From Cricetomys ansorgei (Eukaryota; Chordata; Mammalia; Rodentia; Nesomyidae), in NCBI GenBank assembly GCA_026225945.1, contig JAMJFZ010000320.1, positions 14,635,501 to 14,699,500 on the forward strand: a stretch of DNA of 64,000 nt, read 5' to 3'. This document shows, in pieces, positions 1 to 11,744 of this stretch. Positions within the stretch are counted from its first letter, which is position 1. Every line of letters begins with the position of its first letter. The notes under the pieces are model-generated. The model ran no database searches. It was not told where the DNA came from and saw only the letters and a program-made list of their open reading frames with translations. Position numbers and translations under genes: made by a program.

Positions 1-950
1 AGCAGGGGAGGCTGATACTGTCAACTCCAGTAGAGAAAATGCTGCATTGTAAGGAGATGTCCAAGAGTAATCTTGACTGTTTAAAATGAGTATAAGGGGC
101 CATTGTGGGAAGGGACTGTATATATGACCACAAGCATTTTATTATCCCAGAATTCTCTGTGGCCTATCACAAGAGTATGGATTTAGATGATTTACCATGA
201 GATAATGGCCAGTAGAGCTTCCTGTTTTCTGTAAAAGAGAAATCAACAGTTTCCTGCTGGTAAGAAATGACATGGGCACTTCCTGAGTTAGCCAAAGGGA
301 CAGGACAAATGAGTGGGTGGCTCTCAGTACCAGAGATCTCCACAGCCCTGAAGGTCGGTGACTGGATGAGGTTGGTCTAGCTAAACTCAACTCTGCTCTC
401 CTAAGGAGAGCTAGTTGACTTACATTTATTCTCTCAAGTAATTCCTAAAACAAGAGTCAACGAATTTATAAGAACACAGATAAAATTCTGAGTGAGAAGA
501 GGCAGTTTTTTGAGATGAGAGAGGAAAACACAGGCCAAAGTTGCTCTTTTTGACTCTGTGCTGTGGTAGGAGGGGGTTTAACCAAAGTATCACTTGCCAA
601 AGTAACTTCCAGGGAGCTAAGCTTTCCATACTGTGTCTAAAAAACGACTCCTGGGAGCAAGTCAAAAAAGTCAGATTTAGATATTGGTTCCCATAATACT
701 TTATTTAACTATCAAGTACACAAATTCCTTTGTAGACCTTAATAAAAGACTAAAATTAGAAATGAAGTATTTGTATTCATTACAAATAATTTTGGACTTG
801 AGGATCCTTTTGAAATGCCCATGTGAGTCAACATGGGTGGGAGCTAGGGAAAAAAGCATGGCCTCCCACTCACTGCTAATTCTGGCTCTGGTAATCAGGG
901 AAACACAGAGGCAGCCAAGTATGGACTGGCGTGCCAGCCAGCTTGTTTTG
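1..950. other. No recognised feature
   Basis: Non-repetitive-looking DNA of ordinary composition. Only short open frames without splice or codon signals are present, and I recognise no repeat family or RNA gene. Confidence 0.5.
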
Positions 951-978
951 TTTTTTTTTTTTTTTTTTTTTTTTTTTT
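951..978. repeat. Poly(T) tract, T28
   Basis: An uninterrupted run of 28 T. No SINE body is recognisable on either side, so it may be the tail of a decayed minus-strand retroposon or a simple tract. Confidence 0.9.
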
Positions 979-1320
979 GTCTTTCACTCAGTAGTCAACC
1001 TTCCTTTGGCATTCATTAGAGTGTGACCTCGCACCAGCCCACTGTGTTCTGAGTATAATAATTATTCATCAAAATGTAAAGCCAGGAGTCTGGTGCAAAG
1101 GCATTCACCTTTAATTAAGACGGATAACTCAGACAAATCACAGAATGAAGTCAATCAGACATACAGCACAACATACAATAGAGAGAAAAGAGAGAGTAGA
1201 AGAAAGCAGGCAGGAGAAGGTATGTTTTTGCTTTGTTCTGTTTCATGATATGCCTAAAATGTCTGACAAAAAAAGGAAAATCAAAAAAAAAAAAAATGAA
1301 AAGGGAAGGAAAGACATTAA

Positions 1321-1445
1321 GGCGCTGGGGATATAGCTCTATTGTAGAGCATCTGCCTAGGATTTGCAAGGTTCTAGGTTCAATCTTCAATACCATGAAA
1401 GAAAAGAAGGAAGGGAGGGAGGAGGGAGAAGAAGAGCGAGGGAGG
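1321..1445 (+). mobile_element. ID-type SINE with purine-rich tail
   Basis: Starts 'ggcgctggggatatagctct' and contains the tRNA-like 'gagcatctgcctag' and 'ggttctaggttcaatc' (box B) segments. It is followed by a long AAAGAAAAG/GGGA-rich tail. Diverged, so not a recent copy. Confidence 0.8.
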
Positions 1446-1659
1446 GAATTACAGTTATAGCCCTCAGTTCAAAGCATGTGCTTTAAAGCTGAGTAAGACT
1501 CACATAGGATTGAGGGGTACAACTTCAAGTCTCTTCCACACTGGACTGATCATGGAGAAGAGCAAAAAGGTCAAGGGTGGTGGACAGGACATGCCATATG
1601 GGTGGAGGTGGGGCACACAGAGAAAGAAGTAGACCAAATTCACTTTGATGAAACAGAGG

Positions 1660-1822
1660 ATGAAACAGAGTCTCACTATGCAGCTATGGGGGCTGTCCTG
1701 GAACTCACTATGTAGACCAGGCTGACTTCAAACTCACAGTGATCCTTGAACTCATAGAGATCTGCCTACCTCTGCCTCTCAAGTGCGGGGATTAAAGGCA
1801 TGGAACACCACATCTGGTTCCA
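1660..1822 (-). mobile_element. B1 SINE, minus strand
   Basis: Reverse B1 landmarks are 'gtcctggaactcactatg', 'tagaccaggctgac' and 'attaaaggcatg'. About 25 bp around 'aactcacagtgatccttgaa' is duplicated internally, which lengthens the copy. Confidence 0.85.
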
Positions 1823-1928
1823 AACTCACTTTTAAAACCAATCCATTCTCACAATAACATACCCACTTCCATCAAAAGAAGTCATATTGAATAAATTCCA
1901 GTCCTGCACACTTGAAATCGATTCCAGC

Positions 1929-2068
1929 TGCTGGACACAGTGGCATACACCTGTAATCTTAGCACTCAGGGCTTATGGCAGGGGGAGCTTTGCAAATCTG
2001 TGGACATACACAGTGAGTTCAGGCCAGTTAGGGCTATATAGCTAAACTCTGTCTCAAAAAAATTTTTT
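1929..2068 (+). mobile_element. B1/B4-like SINE, diverged
   Basis: Contains 'acctgtaatcttagcactca', 'gttcaggccagttagggcta' and 'ctctgtctcaaaaaaa'. The middle is rearranged. Confidence 0.65.
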
Positions 2069-2080
2069 TTGTTTTGCCCT

Positions 2081-2222
2081 GAACGTGGCAGCTCATGTCT
2101 GTAATCTGAAAATTTGGGAAATAGAAGCAGGAAGATCAGGAGTTCAAAGGTCATCTTTATTACATACTAATGAGTTCAAGGCCAGAGATGAACATGCTAC
2201 ATGAGATGAACAGTCTCAAATA
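2081..2222 (+). mobile_element. B1/B4-like SINE, diverged
   Basis: A second old copy directly downstream of the previous one. It has 'tgtctgtaatctgaaaattt', 'caggagttcaaaggtcatc' and a final 'cagtctcaaa'. Orientation is the same. Confidence 0.55.
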
Positions 2223-2271
2223 CCAAAACCAAAAAACAAAAATTTAGTGGTAAATTGTATGTAATCTTTTT

Positions 2272-2463
2272 TTTCTTGTTGTTGTTTTTTTTGTTGTTTG
2301 TTTGTTTGGGTTTTTTTTTTTTTTTTGGAGGGGGGTTCTCTCCACATAAACCTGGCTGTCCTGGAATTCACCATGTTTGTAAAGCTGGCTTTGAACTCAC
2401 AGAGATCCACCTGCCTCTGTCTCCCCAGTGTGAGATTAAAGGTATGCACCACCATGCTTGATT
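2272..2463 (-). mobile_element. B1 SINE, minus strand, with T/TTG-rich tail
   Basis: The reversed poly(A) tail appears as a T/TTTG-rich stretch at 2272-2328. It is followed by 'cctggctgtcctggaattca', 'aactcacagagatccacc' and 'gattaaaggtatgcaccacc'. Confidence 0.9.
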
Positions 2464-2669
2464 GTTATCTTTATTTTACTGTAAAAGAAAGAAGTCATGG
2501 TGACAAAAATAGAATTTTATAGTGCTTTTAAATAAATTTATGTTTCATATTTATACCAGCACTTGCATATATTGAAGAAATCTAAATACAGTTACATAGG
2601 AGGAAGGATGCCAATATTCTGAAGTACAGTAGGGTGACTATAGTTTGTGACAATATACCTGTTAATATT

Positions 2670-2852
2670 TCCCCCTTGAACTGGGACTTGAACTCAGAGC
2701 CTCACACCCCTGGGTGAGCACTCTTACACTAAATGCTTCCTTTTTGTTTTTGAGACAAGGTCTTTCTAAGTTGCTGGCCTCAAACTTGTGATCCTCCTGC
2801 CTTAACTTCTTGAGCAGCTGAGGTTACAAGAGTGTAGTACCAGCCCAGTTTA
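2670..2852 (-). mobile_element. B4-like SINE (B1 and ID parts), minus strand
   Basis: An ID-like reverse segment ('gacttgaactcagagcctca', 'gagcactcttacacta') precedes a B1-like reverse segment beginning 'gagacaaggtctttctaag' and ending near 'gtaccagccca'. Composite B1/ID structure, old. Confidence 0.6.
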
Positions 2853-3112
2853 TAATTTGTATCATAAAGAACTAGAAGATTGAAGGGAGGAAAGAGAAGG
2901 GAGAAATGGTATAATTATATTATAATCTCAAAAATAAAATAAAATAAAATAAAAAGAGCCAGAAGAGAGGAGTTCCGAGTTTCCCACCACAGAGAAATAA
3001 CAATGCTGTCAAGAAGATAGAAAGTTTAACTTGATTATTATACATTCTGTACATGTATACATTATTATTATACATGCACCATTCTTAGGAACATCATCAA
3101 AAAAAGGAAAAT

Positions 3113-3390
3113 CTGGCCAGAGAGATGGCTTAGTGAGTAAAAGCATCAGAGGTACAAATCTGACGACCAGAGTTCATTCATCTGAACCCACGTAAAAGCT
3201 GGACACAGGGGCACACACTTGTAATCCCAGCACTTCAGTGGGGACATGGAAAGAAAATCACTCAGAAGCTTGAGGGCCAACCAGCGGGGAATGCACACTG
3301 TGGCAACAAGATGGACAACAGGTAGAAGGAGAGAGTCAACTCCTATCCTCAAAGCTGTCTTCAGACACACACAAATAAATGAATAAATGA
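3113..3390 (+). mobile_element. B4-family SINE (RSINE1/B4A-like)
   Basis: Begins with a B2/ID-like head ('ggccagagagatggctta', 'gaccagagttcattc'). A B1-like centre ('cttgtaatcccagcacttca') and a tail with 'cacacacaaataaatgaa' follow, which is the usual RSINE1 order. Confidence 0.75.
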
Positions 3391-3419
3391 GAACTGCTTT
3401 AAGGAGAAGCATCATATCC

Positions 3420-3560
3420 ATTCCTTCATGTATTTATTTGTGGGATACCTATTTTGGACATTACACGCATTGCACTGGGATGCCTGTTTTGGGCATTACA
3501 TATATTGCGCCAGGCACCAAAGAGTAAGGTGCTGAGGATACAAAGGCGAAACTGGGATGC
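3420..3560 (-). mobile_element. L2-like fragment with a 35-bp internal tandem duplication
   Basis: The antisense L2 3'-end motifs 'tgcgccaggcaccaaagag' and 'ggtgctgaggatacaaagg' are visible. The segment from about 3442 ('gggatacctattttgga') repeats at about 3477 ('gggatgcctgttttgggc'), giving a diverged 35-bp duplication. Confidence 0.55.
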
Positions 3561-6500
3561 TGTCAGATGTTATGGCCCATAACCGCCATCTCCCCATGGT
3601 GGGGGTGGGAGGTAGACAGGATTCCAGCAAGCTCTGGCCAACCAGGGTCATATAGTGCTTCAAAAACAACAACAACAAAACCTCACCAAGCACTTGCTTC
3701 TGTGAGACTTGCTACATACTGTTTATGCACGGTGCACACTTGTAGGATGGAGGACCTCCAGCTCACAGACTGAGAAGCGCTGAGGTGAAAGAACTCCGTT
3801 AGCCAGCAACTCTATGTGCGTTGTGAATAAAAACACACAGGCCAGAGATGTGATAAGGTGTAAAAGTTTGTCCAGTGTTGACCTGGTCACAAGAAGACAG
3901 ATTCAGGGGATCTTTTTTTTTTCCTGAAAACAACCCCATATTCCCTCTAGCAGAATATGACGATGATTGACACGTGTCAGTTGGTCATTCTAGAGCTGGA
4001 CATTTGTTCCTTATGTACAGAAAAGTAAGAAGACTGTTGCACTCTCAAAAGTTCTTGGGAAGGAGTGTGTAGGAACACCTAAAACGGGACTGTGAGCCAC
4101 TGATTTAAAATGAAGAGGTTTTGCTTTAAATCAGACCCAATTTACCATTGTCAAAAAATAATAGTTAACAATTTACTTATTATTTTGGGTGCCTGCCCGG
4201 GTTCATGCAGGTTTCATTATGAACTACGTCCTACCATGGAGGACAAGTGAGAGAGAGTCTTGTATTTTACATCTCTGTTTGATACATGTTCTTCTAGCAA
4301 AGGATCTGGGTATAAAAGGGCCTTTTTTATTCAGCTAAACTATTTGACAACAGAGCACTTCTGAACAATCAGATTTCCTCACTAGGCCCCCAGCTGAGAA
4401 GGTTGCAATTCTTTTCCACCTGGAGCTCTGCAGGGGGTGTGACAGGTGGGGACATTACTGAGCATTTGCATTTAAAGAATTAATAAAAATTCCTCATTTG
4501 CCTGAGAGCCCCATGAAGTTTATAACCTTGACGCTTTATAACCCCCACAAGGGTTTGTCTCCAGTGTGGCCAAACAAACCAATGTAAGACTGTATTTCAA
4601 AGAATTCCATTAGTACTGTGCTAGTGGACCACATACTGGAACGATGTGGTTCCCTTAGCCACAGAATGTCACAAAAGGGAAACAAATAATGCAGAACAAT
4701 GAATAACACTCCCTGGGCTATATTAACATTTGGGTCACCCTTATTAATAACAGCTATTCCAAGTGAATGCTTCTTAGCTCACAAAGTTGAGGACACAAAG
4801 GTCAAAACTGCCTTGCTTGGGCTCACTTAAAAGAACTTGAATTCATGGTGTTTCCCAAAGATAATGTCAAGGCTTCAAACGAAGCCCTAAATCTACTTTA
4901 GGGTGTTCTGGGATCCGTCCCCGCCCTGGACCCTGAGCTCAGACTGCCTTGGGGTCCTGTACCCTCTCTGGGGCAACAGAAGTGATGAGCACTATTTCCA
5001 GGACCACAAGGTCCTGAGAAAAGGTCCTTTCAGGAAAGCGGCCGCATTCTACTACCTGAAAGATTTCAAGAGATTTCCTGAGCCAAGGATGAGATAGGAA
5101 CCCTGCGCCTGGCGTTAACACTCAAGGAGACACAGCATAGGACACCAGTCAGTAATCCTCCAACCTGTCCTTTAGAAATTAAGTCCTTGGAAGGTAAATG
5201 GAATCTCAAGGGAAGCACTTGGGGTTTTCACAGAGACTCAAGCGCCCTCTGGAGGCGATGCTGAGTTTACTGGCCTTAAACTATTAGGGAGGTGGGGGCG
5301 GGGGGCGAGGGTAGTAATCAAATACCCAAGAAGGGTAAAATAAAAATATCCACATTTCCTTCCTGGACTACAAAGAAATAACAGAACTGCACAAGAAAAA
5401 AAAAACAAGCACAGAAGCCAAACTCCTAATACGGGGGGTGGGGGAGGCACGGGGAAGTGGGGGCGTGGGAGAGACAGAAGAATTAGGAGTTCAAGGCCAG
5501 CCTCATTACAGGAGACTCTAACAAAAATAAGTCTGAAAGAATGAATGAATGAGTAGGTGAACAAACAATTAAGTAAATGAAGAGGAGAGAGAAAAAGCAA
5601 TCTGAAACAGAACAGCCTTGATCCATTCATGGATAGAATTATTTTTGAAATCTTTAATGCTAAAATACTGTCAGATGATCAATATGATGCAAGTTGTGGA
5701 GTTTTTCAAAAAAGAACAACGCCTACACTGGAATATTTAAATAGCAGCAAACGGATGTGTCAGTACACAAGTATATTCTGTTGTACCAAGCAGCGGTAAA
5801 AGTTTGAAGCTACTCTCCAGCGGCTTCCAAATCACTGCTGTGGGAAGCGTGATGCGCAGAATCAAACAGCGGCGCTGCATTTGGTGGAAGGCTTGCTGGG
5901 CGGCATTACCGCGCTCAGGATTAACAGAACAGCTTCTAGGGCGGTGAAGCAGGACCAAGATGTTCTCTGCATTTGGAATGTTTGTTGTTGTTTTTCTTAG
6001 CTAAATGCATATGGTCAGAAGTCAGACAGCTTTCTATGAGCATAGCTGGAAGCTGTGAACACACTTCAGTGTCTGGATCTTACGTGATTGAACTAGTCAT
6101 ATCGCCCTCACCTGCATTTGGCCACTCCCATTGCTTTTAACTGCGCGGCCAGGTGCATTTGAATTATACCCCCCCTTTTTTTTTCTCCATAAAACATCAG
6201 GCTTTTCATAAAAGAAATACCACCTTATTCTTGTACCACTGAGAAAGCAGTATTCAGTGATTAATATAACTTCATAAATGTTACTCTGCAAGTTTTCTAG
6301 GTATTTCCGTTACTTGACGTCACCGTTGCGAAGTGGTAAAGACGAACGTGTGAAAAACGTTCTAAGGGAGAGGAGAGCTGCTGACATGCATGCGTAAGAA
6401 AACCACAACAAAATCAGCTTCCATTTAGTCAGTTTGATTGACTTGTTCCATTATTTACTTCTTACGAGATTTAAAAAATCCCTTAATTGGGCAAATCCCT

Positions 6501-6590
6501 TCAAAGTACTTCCTGTTACTTCATTTACAAGGTAGGTTAGGGACCTTCATAGAAAGCTGAATTCTATATTATACGTGAATAAAGGGTAAA
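3561..6590. other. No gene recognised; mostly unique sequence
   Basis: Contains short remnants only, including possible B1 pieces near 3600-3680 and 5484-5530. A small GC-richer patch at 4890-5110 has no coding or splice signals that I can support. No RNA gene seen. Confidence 0.45.
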
Positions 6591-6593
6591 ACG

Positions 6594-6745
6594 GGACTAG
6601 GTGTGGTGGTATACAGGTGGTATACACCTGTGATTCCAGAACTCATGAAGCCAAGACAGGAAAAATGCTCTTGAGTTCAAAGTCAGCCTGCATTACAGAG
6701 CAAGCTACATGTGAGACCTTGTCTCAAACAAAACAAACAAAATAC
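6594..6745 (+). mobile_element. B1/B4-like SINE
   Basis: Begins 'ggactaggtgtggtggtata' with a short duplicated 'ggtggtataca' element. It continues with 'cttgagttcaaagtcagcct' and ends 'gagaccttgtctcaaac' with an AAAC-rich tail. Confidence 0.75.
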
Positions 6746-6829
6746 ACAGAATATAATATTCAGTAAATAGTGTTAAGGTAAGCTGATACAGATCTATTTT
6801 TAAAAAGCTCATATTATATATACACATAA

Positions 6830-7345
6830 AAATTAATCCCAGAAAGATTAAAAGGCTTAAATAAGACGGAAATATGACTTAGAAAATGCCCAATAAATAA
6901 AAAGATGTTCAGAGAATATACACTCAGGCAATGATGAGATGCAATCACACTGACAAAATTTACAATCTGATATTACCTAGTGGTATTGAAGACAGAGAAA
7001 AGTAGAAATTGTAGTAAAATGAATTTTGTATAATAAAGTAATCTGACAATGTTTAAATTCTAAAGTTACATCTCACTTCTTGTTTTAGTCCATAGGAAAG
7101 CTCTCATACAAAGAAACTTTTTTGACCCAAATATCTAAATATCCAAAATCACCAACAGAGGAATACATAAACCATGGAATATTTAAATAGAACACTACAT
7201 AGCAAGTTTAAAAAATGTACTAGAGATACAACAATGAGCATGAACAATTTTTGCAGAGAGAACACAGATTTATTAAGGAAAAGTGAGAAGGAACTGCTGA
7301 ATATATATTTTTAAAAGATAAACCTTTTACGATAAGAAAAGGAAC
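6830..7345 (+). mobile_element. L1M (old mammalian LINE-1) fragment, sense
   Basis: Matches the order of segments near the 3' end of old L1 ORF2/3' UTR: 'aatgatgagatgcaatcaca', 'tttgacccaaatatctaaat' and 'accatggaatatttaaatag'. Very diverged with no open frame. It is interrupted at 7346 by a B1-like SINE. Confidence 0.65.
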
Positions 7346-7499
7346 TGAGTGACTAATGCCTGTAAACCAAGCACTTGGGAGGCTGAGGTTTGAAAAGGAT
7401 CATGAGTTGAGGTCCAGTCTTGGCTACATACTGAGTTCGAGGTCAGTCTGGGACTTGTCTCAAAACACCAAGTTTTGAAACAAAGCAAAAGTTTTGAAA
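7346..7499 (+). mobile_element. B1/B4-like SINE inserted in L1M
   Basis: Contains 'aagcacttgggaggctgagg', 'ggtccagtcttggctacata' and 'cttgtctcaaaacacc'. L1M-like sequence resumes afterwards. Confidence 0.65.
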
Positions 7500-7640
7500 A
7501 AAATTAAAGAAATATAATTTGCAGACGATAGTACAGTATGCCATTTATATTTAGCTTGCTATCATAGCAAATAATCCCATATTTTATACAAGTTGCACAA
7601 CATATACAGTAAAATATTGTAAGACAAGCACACACAGCAC
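7500..7640 (+). mobile_element. L1M fragment, continuation
   Basis: 'gcagacgatagtacagtatg' followed by 'ccatttatatttag' resembles the old L1 3' segment that follows the previous L1M piece. Low identity; assigned by position and order. Confidence 0.45.
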
Positions 7641-7694
7641 TGCACAGGCATGTGTGTGCACATTTTTGTGCCTGTCTTAAAAGAATACTCTTCT

Positions 7695-7905
7695 TACACT
7701 GGAGAGAAGGCTCAGCGTTCAAGAGCTTACTGCTCTTGTGGAAGATCCAGGGTCTGATTCCCAGCACCCACATGGCAGTTTACAACCATATACAGCTCCA
7801 GTTCCAGGGAATCTAACGCCATCTTCTGGCCTCCAGGTATAGTATGCACACAGTGCACAAAAGTAGGTACACAAACATATATAAAAATAAAGGGAATAAA
7901 AAGAT
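7695..7905 (+). mobile_element. B3 SINE (B2 superfamily)
   Basis: tRNA-derived head 'ctggagagaaggctcagcg', then 'gattcccagcacccacatgg', 'agctccagttccagggaatc', 'cttctggcctccagg' and an AATAAA-containing tail. Confidence 0.9.
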
Positions 7906-7916
7906 TCTTCTCGAGT

Positions 7917-8115
7917 CAAGTGTGCTGGCATATACCTATAATCCTGGCAATCTGGAGAGCTAGGGTTTACGATCAGCCTGGAAAGTCAGCTGTGGTGACT
8001 TTAATCCCAGCATGTAGGAGGCAGAGGCAGGTTGATCTCTGTGAGTTAGAGGAAAGCGTAGTCTACATAGTGAGTTTCTGGGTCATCCAGGACTACATAG
8101 TAAGACATTTTCTAA
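7917..8115 (+). mobile_element. Two nested or overlapping B1 copies
   Basis: A truncated B1/B4 head (7917-7985) is followed by a fuller B1 ('ctttaatcccagcatgtagg', 'ggcagaggcaggttgatctc', 'gactacatagtaagac'). Its tail has evolved into the adjacent GGA array. Confidence 0.75.
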
Positions 8116-8120
8116 AAAAG

Positions 8121-8250
8121 AGGAAGAAGGAGGAGGAGGAGGAGGAGGAGGAGGAGGAGGAGGGGGAGGAGGAGGAGGAGGGGGGGAGGAGGAGGAGGAG
8201 GAGGAGGGGGAGGGGGAGGAGGAGGAGGAGGGGGAGGAGGAGGAGGAGAA
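8121..8250 (+). repeat. (GGA)n purine array, about 130 bp
   Basis: Nearly pure AGG/GGA trinucleotides with a few extra G that make GGGG runs. It starts at the A-rich tail of the upstream B1. One strand is all purine. Confidence 0.95.
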
Positions 8251-8885
8251 AACACAAATAAAACTAAATAAATTATGGCATGTTCATCTAATTAATTTTT
8301 TAAAATCATGGATGCCAAATAATACTTAAAGAAATAAGAGCTGTGCAGCTGTTTATTAAATCTGGTGTTGTATTAATAAAGACACATGAGACATTTTTAA
8401 AGGTACAAGTCTAACAGACCTTAGCACAGCATAACATCTTCCAGCTTCCACAACTCCTCTTCATCCCAGCAGTTTAGTCTTCTCTTAAAAGACTCTCTCC
8501 TAGAAGACTATTTGTGTGATCAGAAAGATACAATAATTTACCTTTGGCCATTGGGGCATGTCCATTTATAGTGGAGTGCTAGCTAACACAAAAGGGGCCA
8601 GGCCACACCCTGTCCGAGCCATGTCCACATTTATAGTGGGGTAACTACAGGACAATAGGAAAGACCAGGCCAGACCTTTTGCTGCCTCTGCCCTTGTAGA
8701 GTATCCAAGTGACCTCTTCATCAGCAACTCTGTTTACACTGAGCTAAGAGAGAGCAGCTTTTAGTTACATTAGAAAGCAGGCCTTTCCAGCTATAGAAAG
8801 CGCATCTTGTCTGGCTTCAGGAAGTCAATGCAGTGATTATCTTCAGTGAATACATTATCTGGAGATACACTAAAATATAACACAA
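8251..8885. other. Unassigned; contains a spaced repeat
   Basis: No gene. A segment reading 'catgtccatttatagtgg' at about 8558 recurs as 'catgtccacatttatagtgg' at about 8619. This could be an old LTR or local duplication, and I do not recognise the family. Confidence 0.35.
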
Positions 8886-8970
8886 CAGAGCAGGAGATAC
8901 AGTTCCATGATAGAGCATTTGCCTACCATGCTTAGGGCCCTGGATTTGTTCACCAGCATTGAAAAATAAA
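8886..8970 (+). mobile_element. ID-type SINE
   Basis: 'gcaggagatacagttccatg', 'agagcatttgcctaccatgc' and 'agggccctggatttgttcac' follow the ID consensus. An A-rich tail follows. Confidence 0.8.
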
Positions 8971-9045
8971 GTAACATGCACAAAATATCAGAATGTGGCC
9001 AAAAGAAGAGCAGATAATAAAACACTGATGGATCTATACATATGT

Positions 9046-9225
9046 AAAAACCTTTTTACATTCAGTGTGTATGTGAGTGTGTGCGGTGCACATGTGTAGA
9101 GGTCAGATGACAGCTTGAAGGAGTTGATTATTTCCTTCTACCATACAGTCTAGGGGATCAAACTCAGGTCATCAGGCTTGGCATCAAGCATCTTTACCCA
9201 AAGATTCATCTCCCTGACCCCACAC
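9046..9225 (-). mobile_element. B4-family SINE (RSINE1-like), minus strand
   Basis: A GT-rich tail in reverse ('gtgtatgtgagtgtgtgcgg') precedes 'agaggtcagatgacagctt', 'ggggatcaaactcaggtcat' and 'ttcatctccctgacccc', which is the reversed head. Confidence 0.75.
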
Positions 9226-9504
9226 CTATTTTTCTGATTATTTTAGAACAATTGAAATAATGAAAGGAAAAATGTCATCTGATGCCCAATATGAAAATAA
9301 TAAGCATTCTAAGGGTCCGTCTGACATTTATTTAGTTGGAAATACCAGTTTACTTTAACTTCAGTGTTTATTGTACAAAAGAGCGAGCCACACCTTTGCC
9401 CATCCACCCCTAAACTTTAACACTGTTGTTACTTATTACTCTGAGGTTCCTGGAAATCCCCTTCATGACCTCTGTGTGGATTTTTAAAAACAATCTAGCG
9501 GCCT

Positions 9505-9928
9505 TACACAGGGTTACTATTGCCTTGATGAAATATCATGACCAAAAGCAAGTTGGGGAAGAAAGGGTTTACTTTGCTTGCTATTCTATGTCATTGTTCA
9601 ACACCGATGACAATCAAAGACAGTGAGGGCAGAGACTCCAAGAGGGCAGGAACCTGGAAGCAGGAGCTGATGATGCAGAGGCCATGGAGGAGTGCTGCTT
9701 ACTGGCTTGCTCCTCATGACTTGCTCAGCCTGCTTTCTTATAGAACTGAGGATCACCAGCCCAGAGATGGCACTACCCACAATGGGCTGGGCCCTCTCAC
9801 ATCAATCACTAATTAAGAAAATGTCCTATAGCCTTACCTACAGCTCAACCTTTCTCAATTAGGGCTCCCGCCTCTCAGATGACTCTAATTTGTGTCAAGT
9901 TGACATGAAATTATCCAGCACAATAACC
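9505..9928 (-). mobile_element. LTR-like rodent repeat (probable ERVL-MaLR group), minus strand
   Basis: Reverse of the family ending '...gcttttggtcatgg...'. 'catgaccaaaagcaagttgg', 'gaggccatggaggagtgctg', 'aatgggctgggccctctcac' and 'gtgtcaagttgacatgaaa' are in family order. Related copies lie at 27,805 (+) and 47,490 (-). The subfamily name was not verified. Confidence 0.7.
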
Positions 9929-10147
9929 AAGAAAATTCTAAGTCTTCTTCCCTTAACACAGATATCATGATTTATGAATTTGCTCTTAAAATGATTGGTG
10001 AAAATTATACCAGAATTTATCACTACACTAACTTTATTTTATTTAGGAAAGATCAATTTTATGACAATTGTTTATTACAGTAAATTGATGATATTTACTA
10101 AGAATTGACATAACTCATGCTTCCTATCATCCTGTATTATATGTCTT

Positions 10148-10366
10148 TATATTTTTTTAAATTTATTTATGTGTTTTGTCTGCAAAACATGTCTGTGTAG
10201 CTCCTATGTGCCTGGTGCACACAGACACAGAAAGAGGATATTGGATTCCCAGAACTGGAGTTACAGACAGTTGTGAGCTGCCACGGGGATGCTGGGAATC
10301 AAACCTGGGTCCTCTGGAAAAGCAGCCAGTGCTTTTAACCACTGAGCCATCTCTCCAGTTCCCTAG
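10148..10366 (-). mobile_element. B2/B3 SINE, minus strand
   Basis: Contains 'cccagaactggagttacaga', 'tgagctgccacggggatgct', 'ggaatcaaacctgggtcctc' and 'ctgagccatctctccag', ending in the reversed head. Confidence 0.92.
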
Positions 10367-11744
10367 GTCTTTATACTAAATCATTATATATAGTTCTTGA
10401 GGAAAAAAATTCTAAAAATGATTTTTAAAAAAGCAATTTTTTTGTAGATAATTTCTGAAGATTATTAATCTTTTAGAAATAGCAGTAAAGAAACAAAGTT
10501 GTAGCCTATAAAGTGCTGACTATGAGAGTTTTAGGAGCCCATCTGTTCATGGGACTTAGAGCATTTGAAAACAGAGATTAAGTCACAGAAATAAAAGTAC
10601 CATCCAATCACTCCAGTGAGAGAAAGACATCGATGGGAGGTGGAGAGCTTGCTCAGCTTTAAACTTTCATGTGCTTTCTGCCTGAAAAAGCCCCCCACTG
10701 CTGATGGACATAACAGCATGACCAGCTGTAGCGCACCCACAAAGCAGGATTCTTCTGACAAGCTCTTTAAAAGATTAGTGCCAGCTAGCAGAAGGCAGGC
10801 ATGAGTCTGAAGGCTGAGTTTAGTTGGCTTAGTGTTAAATTGAGCCATCAAGTAATAATTATATCTTCTCCACTCGGCTACGCAACGCAGAACCAAAAGG
10901 GCACAGATGCTTGATGGAGCTTTTCACGAGAACAAGATTAGAGCTCTGAGTCACCCATTACACACTGCAAATGTATGTCGTGTTAACTCAGCACTGGATG
11001 CCGGCGATGCTGCCAACCTTGAGGCTTTCCTGTCCCCCACGATAATTTATGAACCCAAAGAAATTAATGTGGGCTCAAAATGCCCCCATATGCACCTTCT
11101 CCCAGGTGAAGAGAGAGCACCTCGATGTTGGACATGCCTTTTTCGTTAGCCAGCTACAGTACAAACGCCTCACGTGGAATCTCTTCCTTCATATGTGGCC
11201 AGTAGTACGCTCAGTGGAAAGGGTTTCCCAGATAAAAAGCAAACATTTTAAGGTTGAGACCTCATTAGCATCTCCAAAGGGCTGTGAAAAGCCTCTATTC
11301 TTTTTCTCCTGCCAAGTAAATTTTGTTTTGCTGAACACTGGCACTGTTCCTGTGTTGTCATGGTGGGCACTGTTGTCACAGCTGTCTCAGGAGGTGCTGC
11401 CTTGAATATCTTTAGAAAATAACCACAAATAAGGAACATGACATTCGCCACGCCAAAAGAACTTTTCATAAGGCAACAGCAGCTACTGCAGCAAATTTCC
11501 AAATGGGTAGCACAGGCATCTTCATCTTTAGAATTATGGAACCAAGAGGTGGAATTAGTTAAATGAGTAAATAATCAAATAAATATCCATATCTATATAT
11601 GCATATACATATAATAGAGATAAGGACATCAAACAGTGTACACAGGTGCCTTCTTTGAAAAGAGAAAAATGACAGAGTATTTGAAGGATTTTTTTTTAAA
11701 AAGATTTGTTCATTTGTTCATTTATTTGTGTTGTTTTAATCATT
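10367..11744. other. No recognised gene or repeat
   Basis: About 1.4 kb of unique-looking sequence. The longest open frames are about 120 codons on either strand, with no family resemblance, start context or splice sites that I can support. Confidence 0.45.

Noticed and set aside
8126..8261. Glu/Arg-rich open frame over the GGA array
   Set aside because: Translation of a simple repeat.
10531..10896. 121-codon minus-strand open frame in repeat-free DNA
   Set aside because: No recognisable domain, no good start context and overlapping frames on the other strand; chance is likely.
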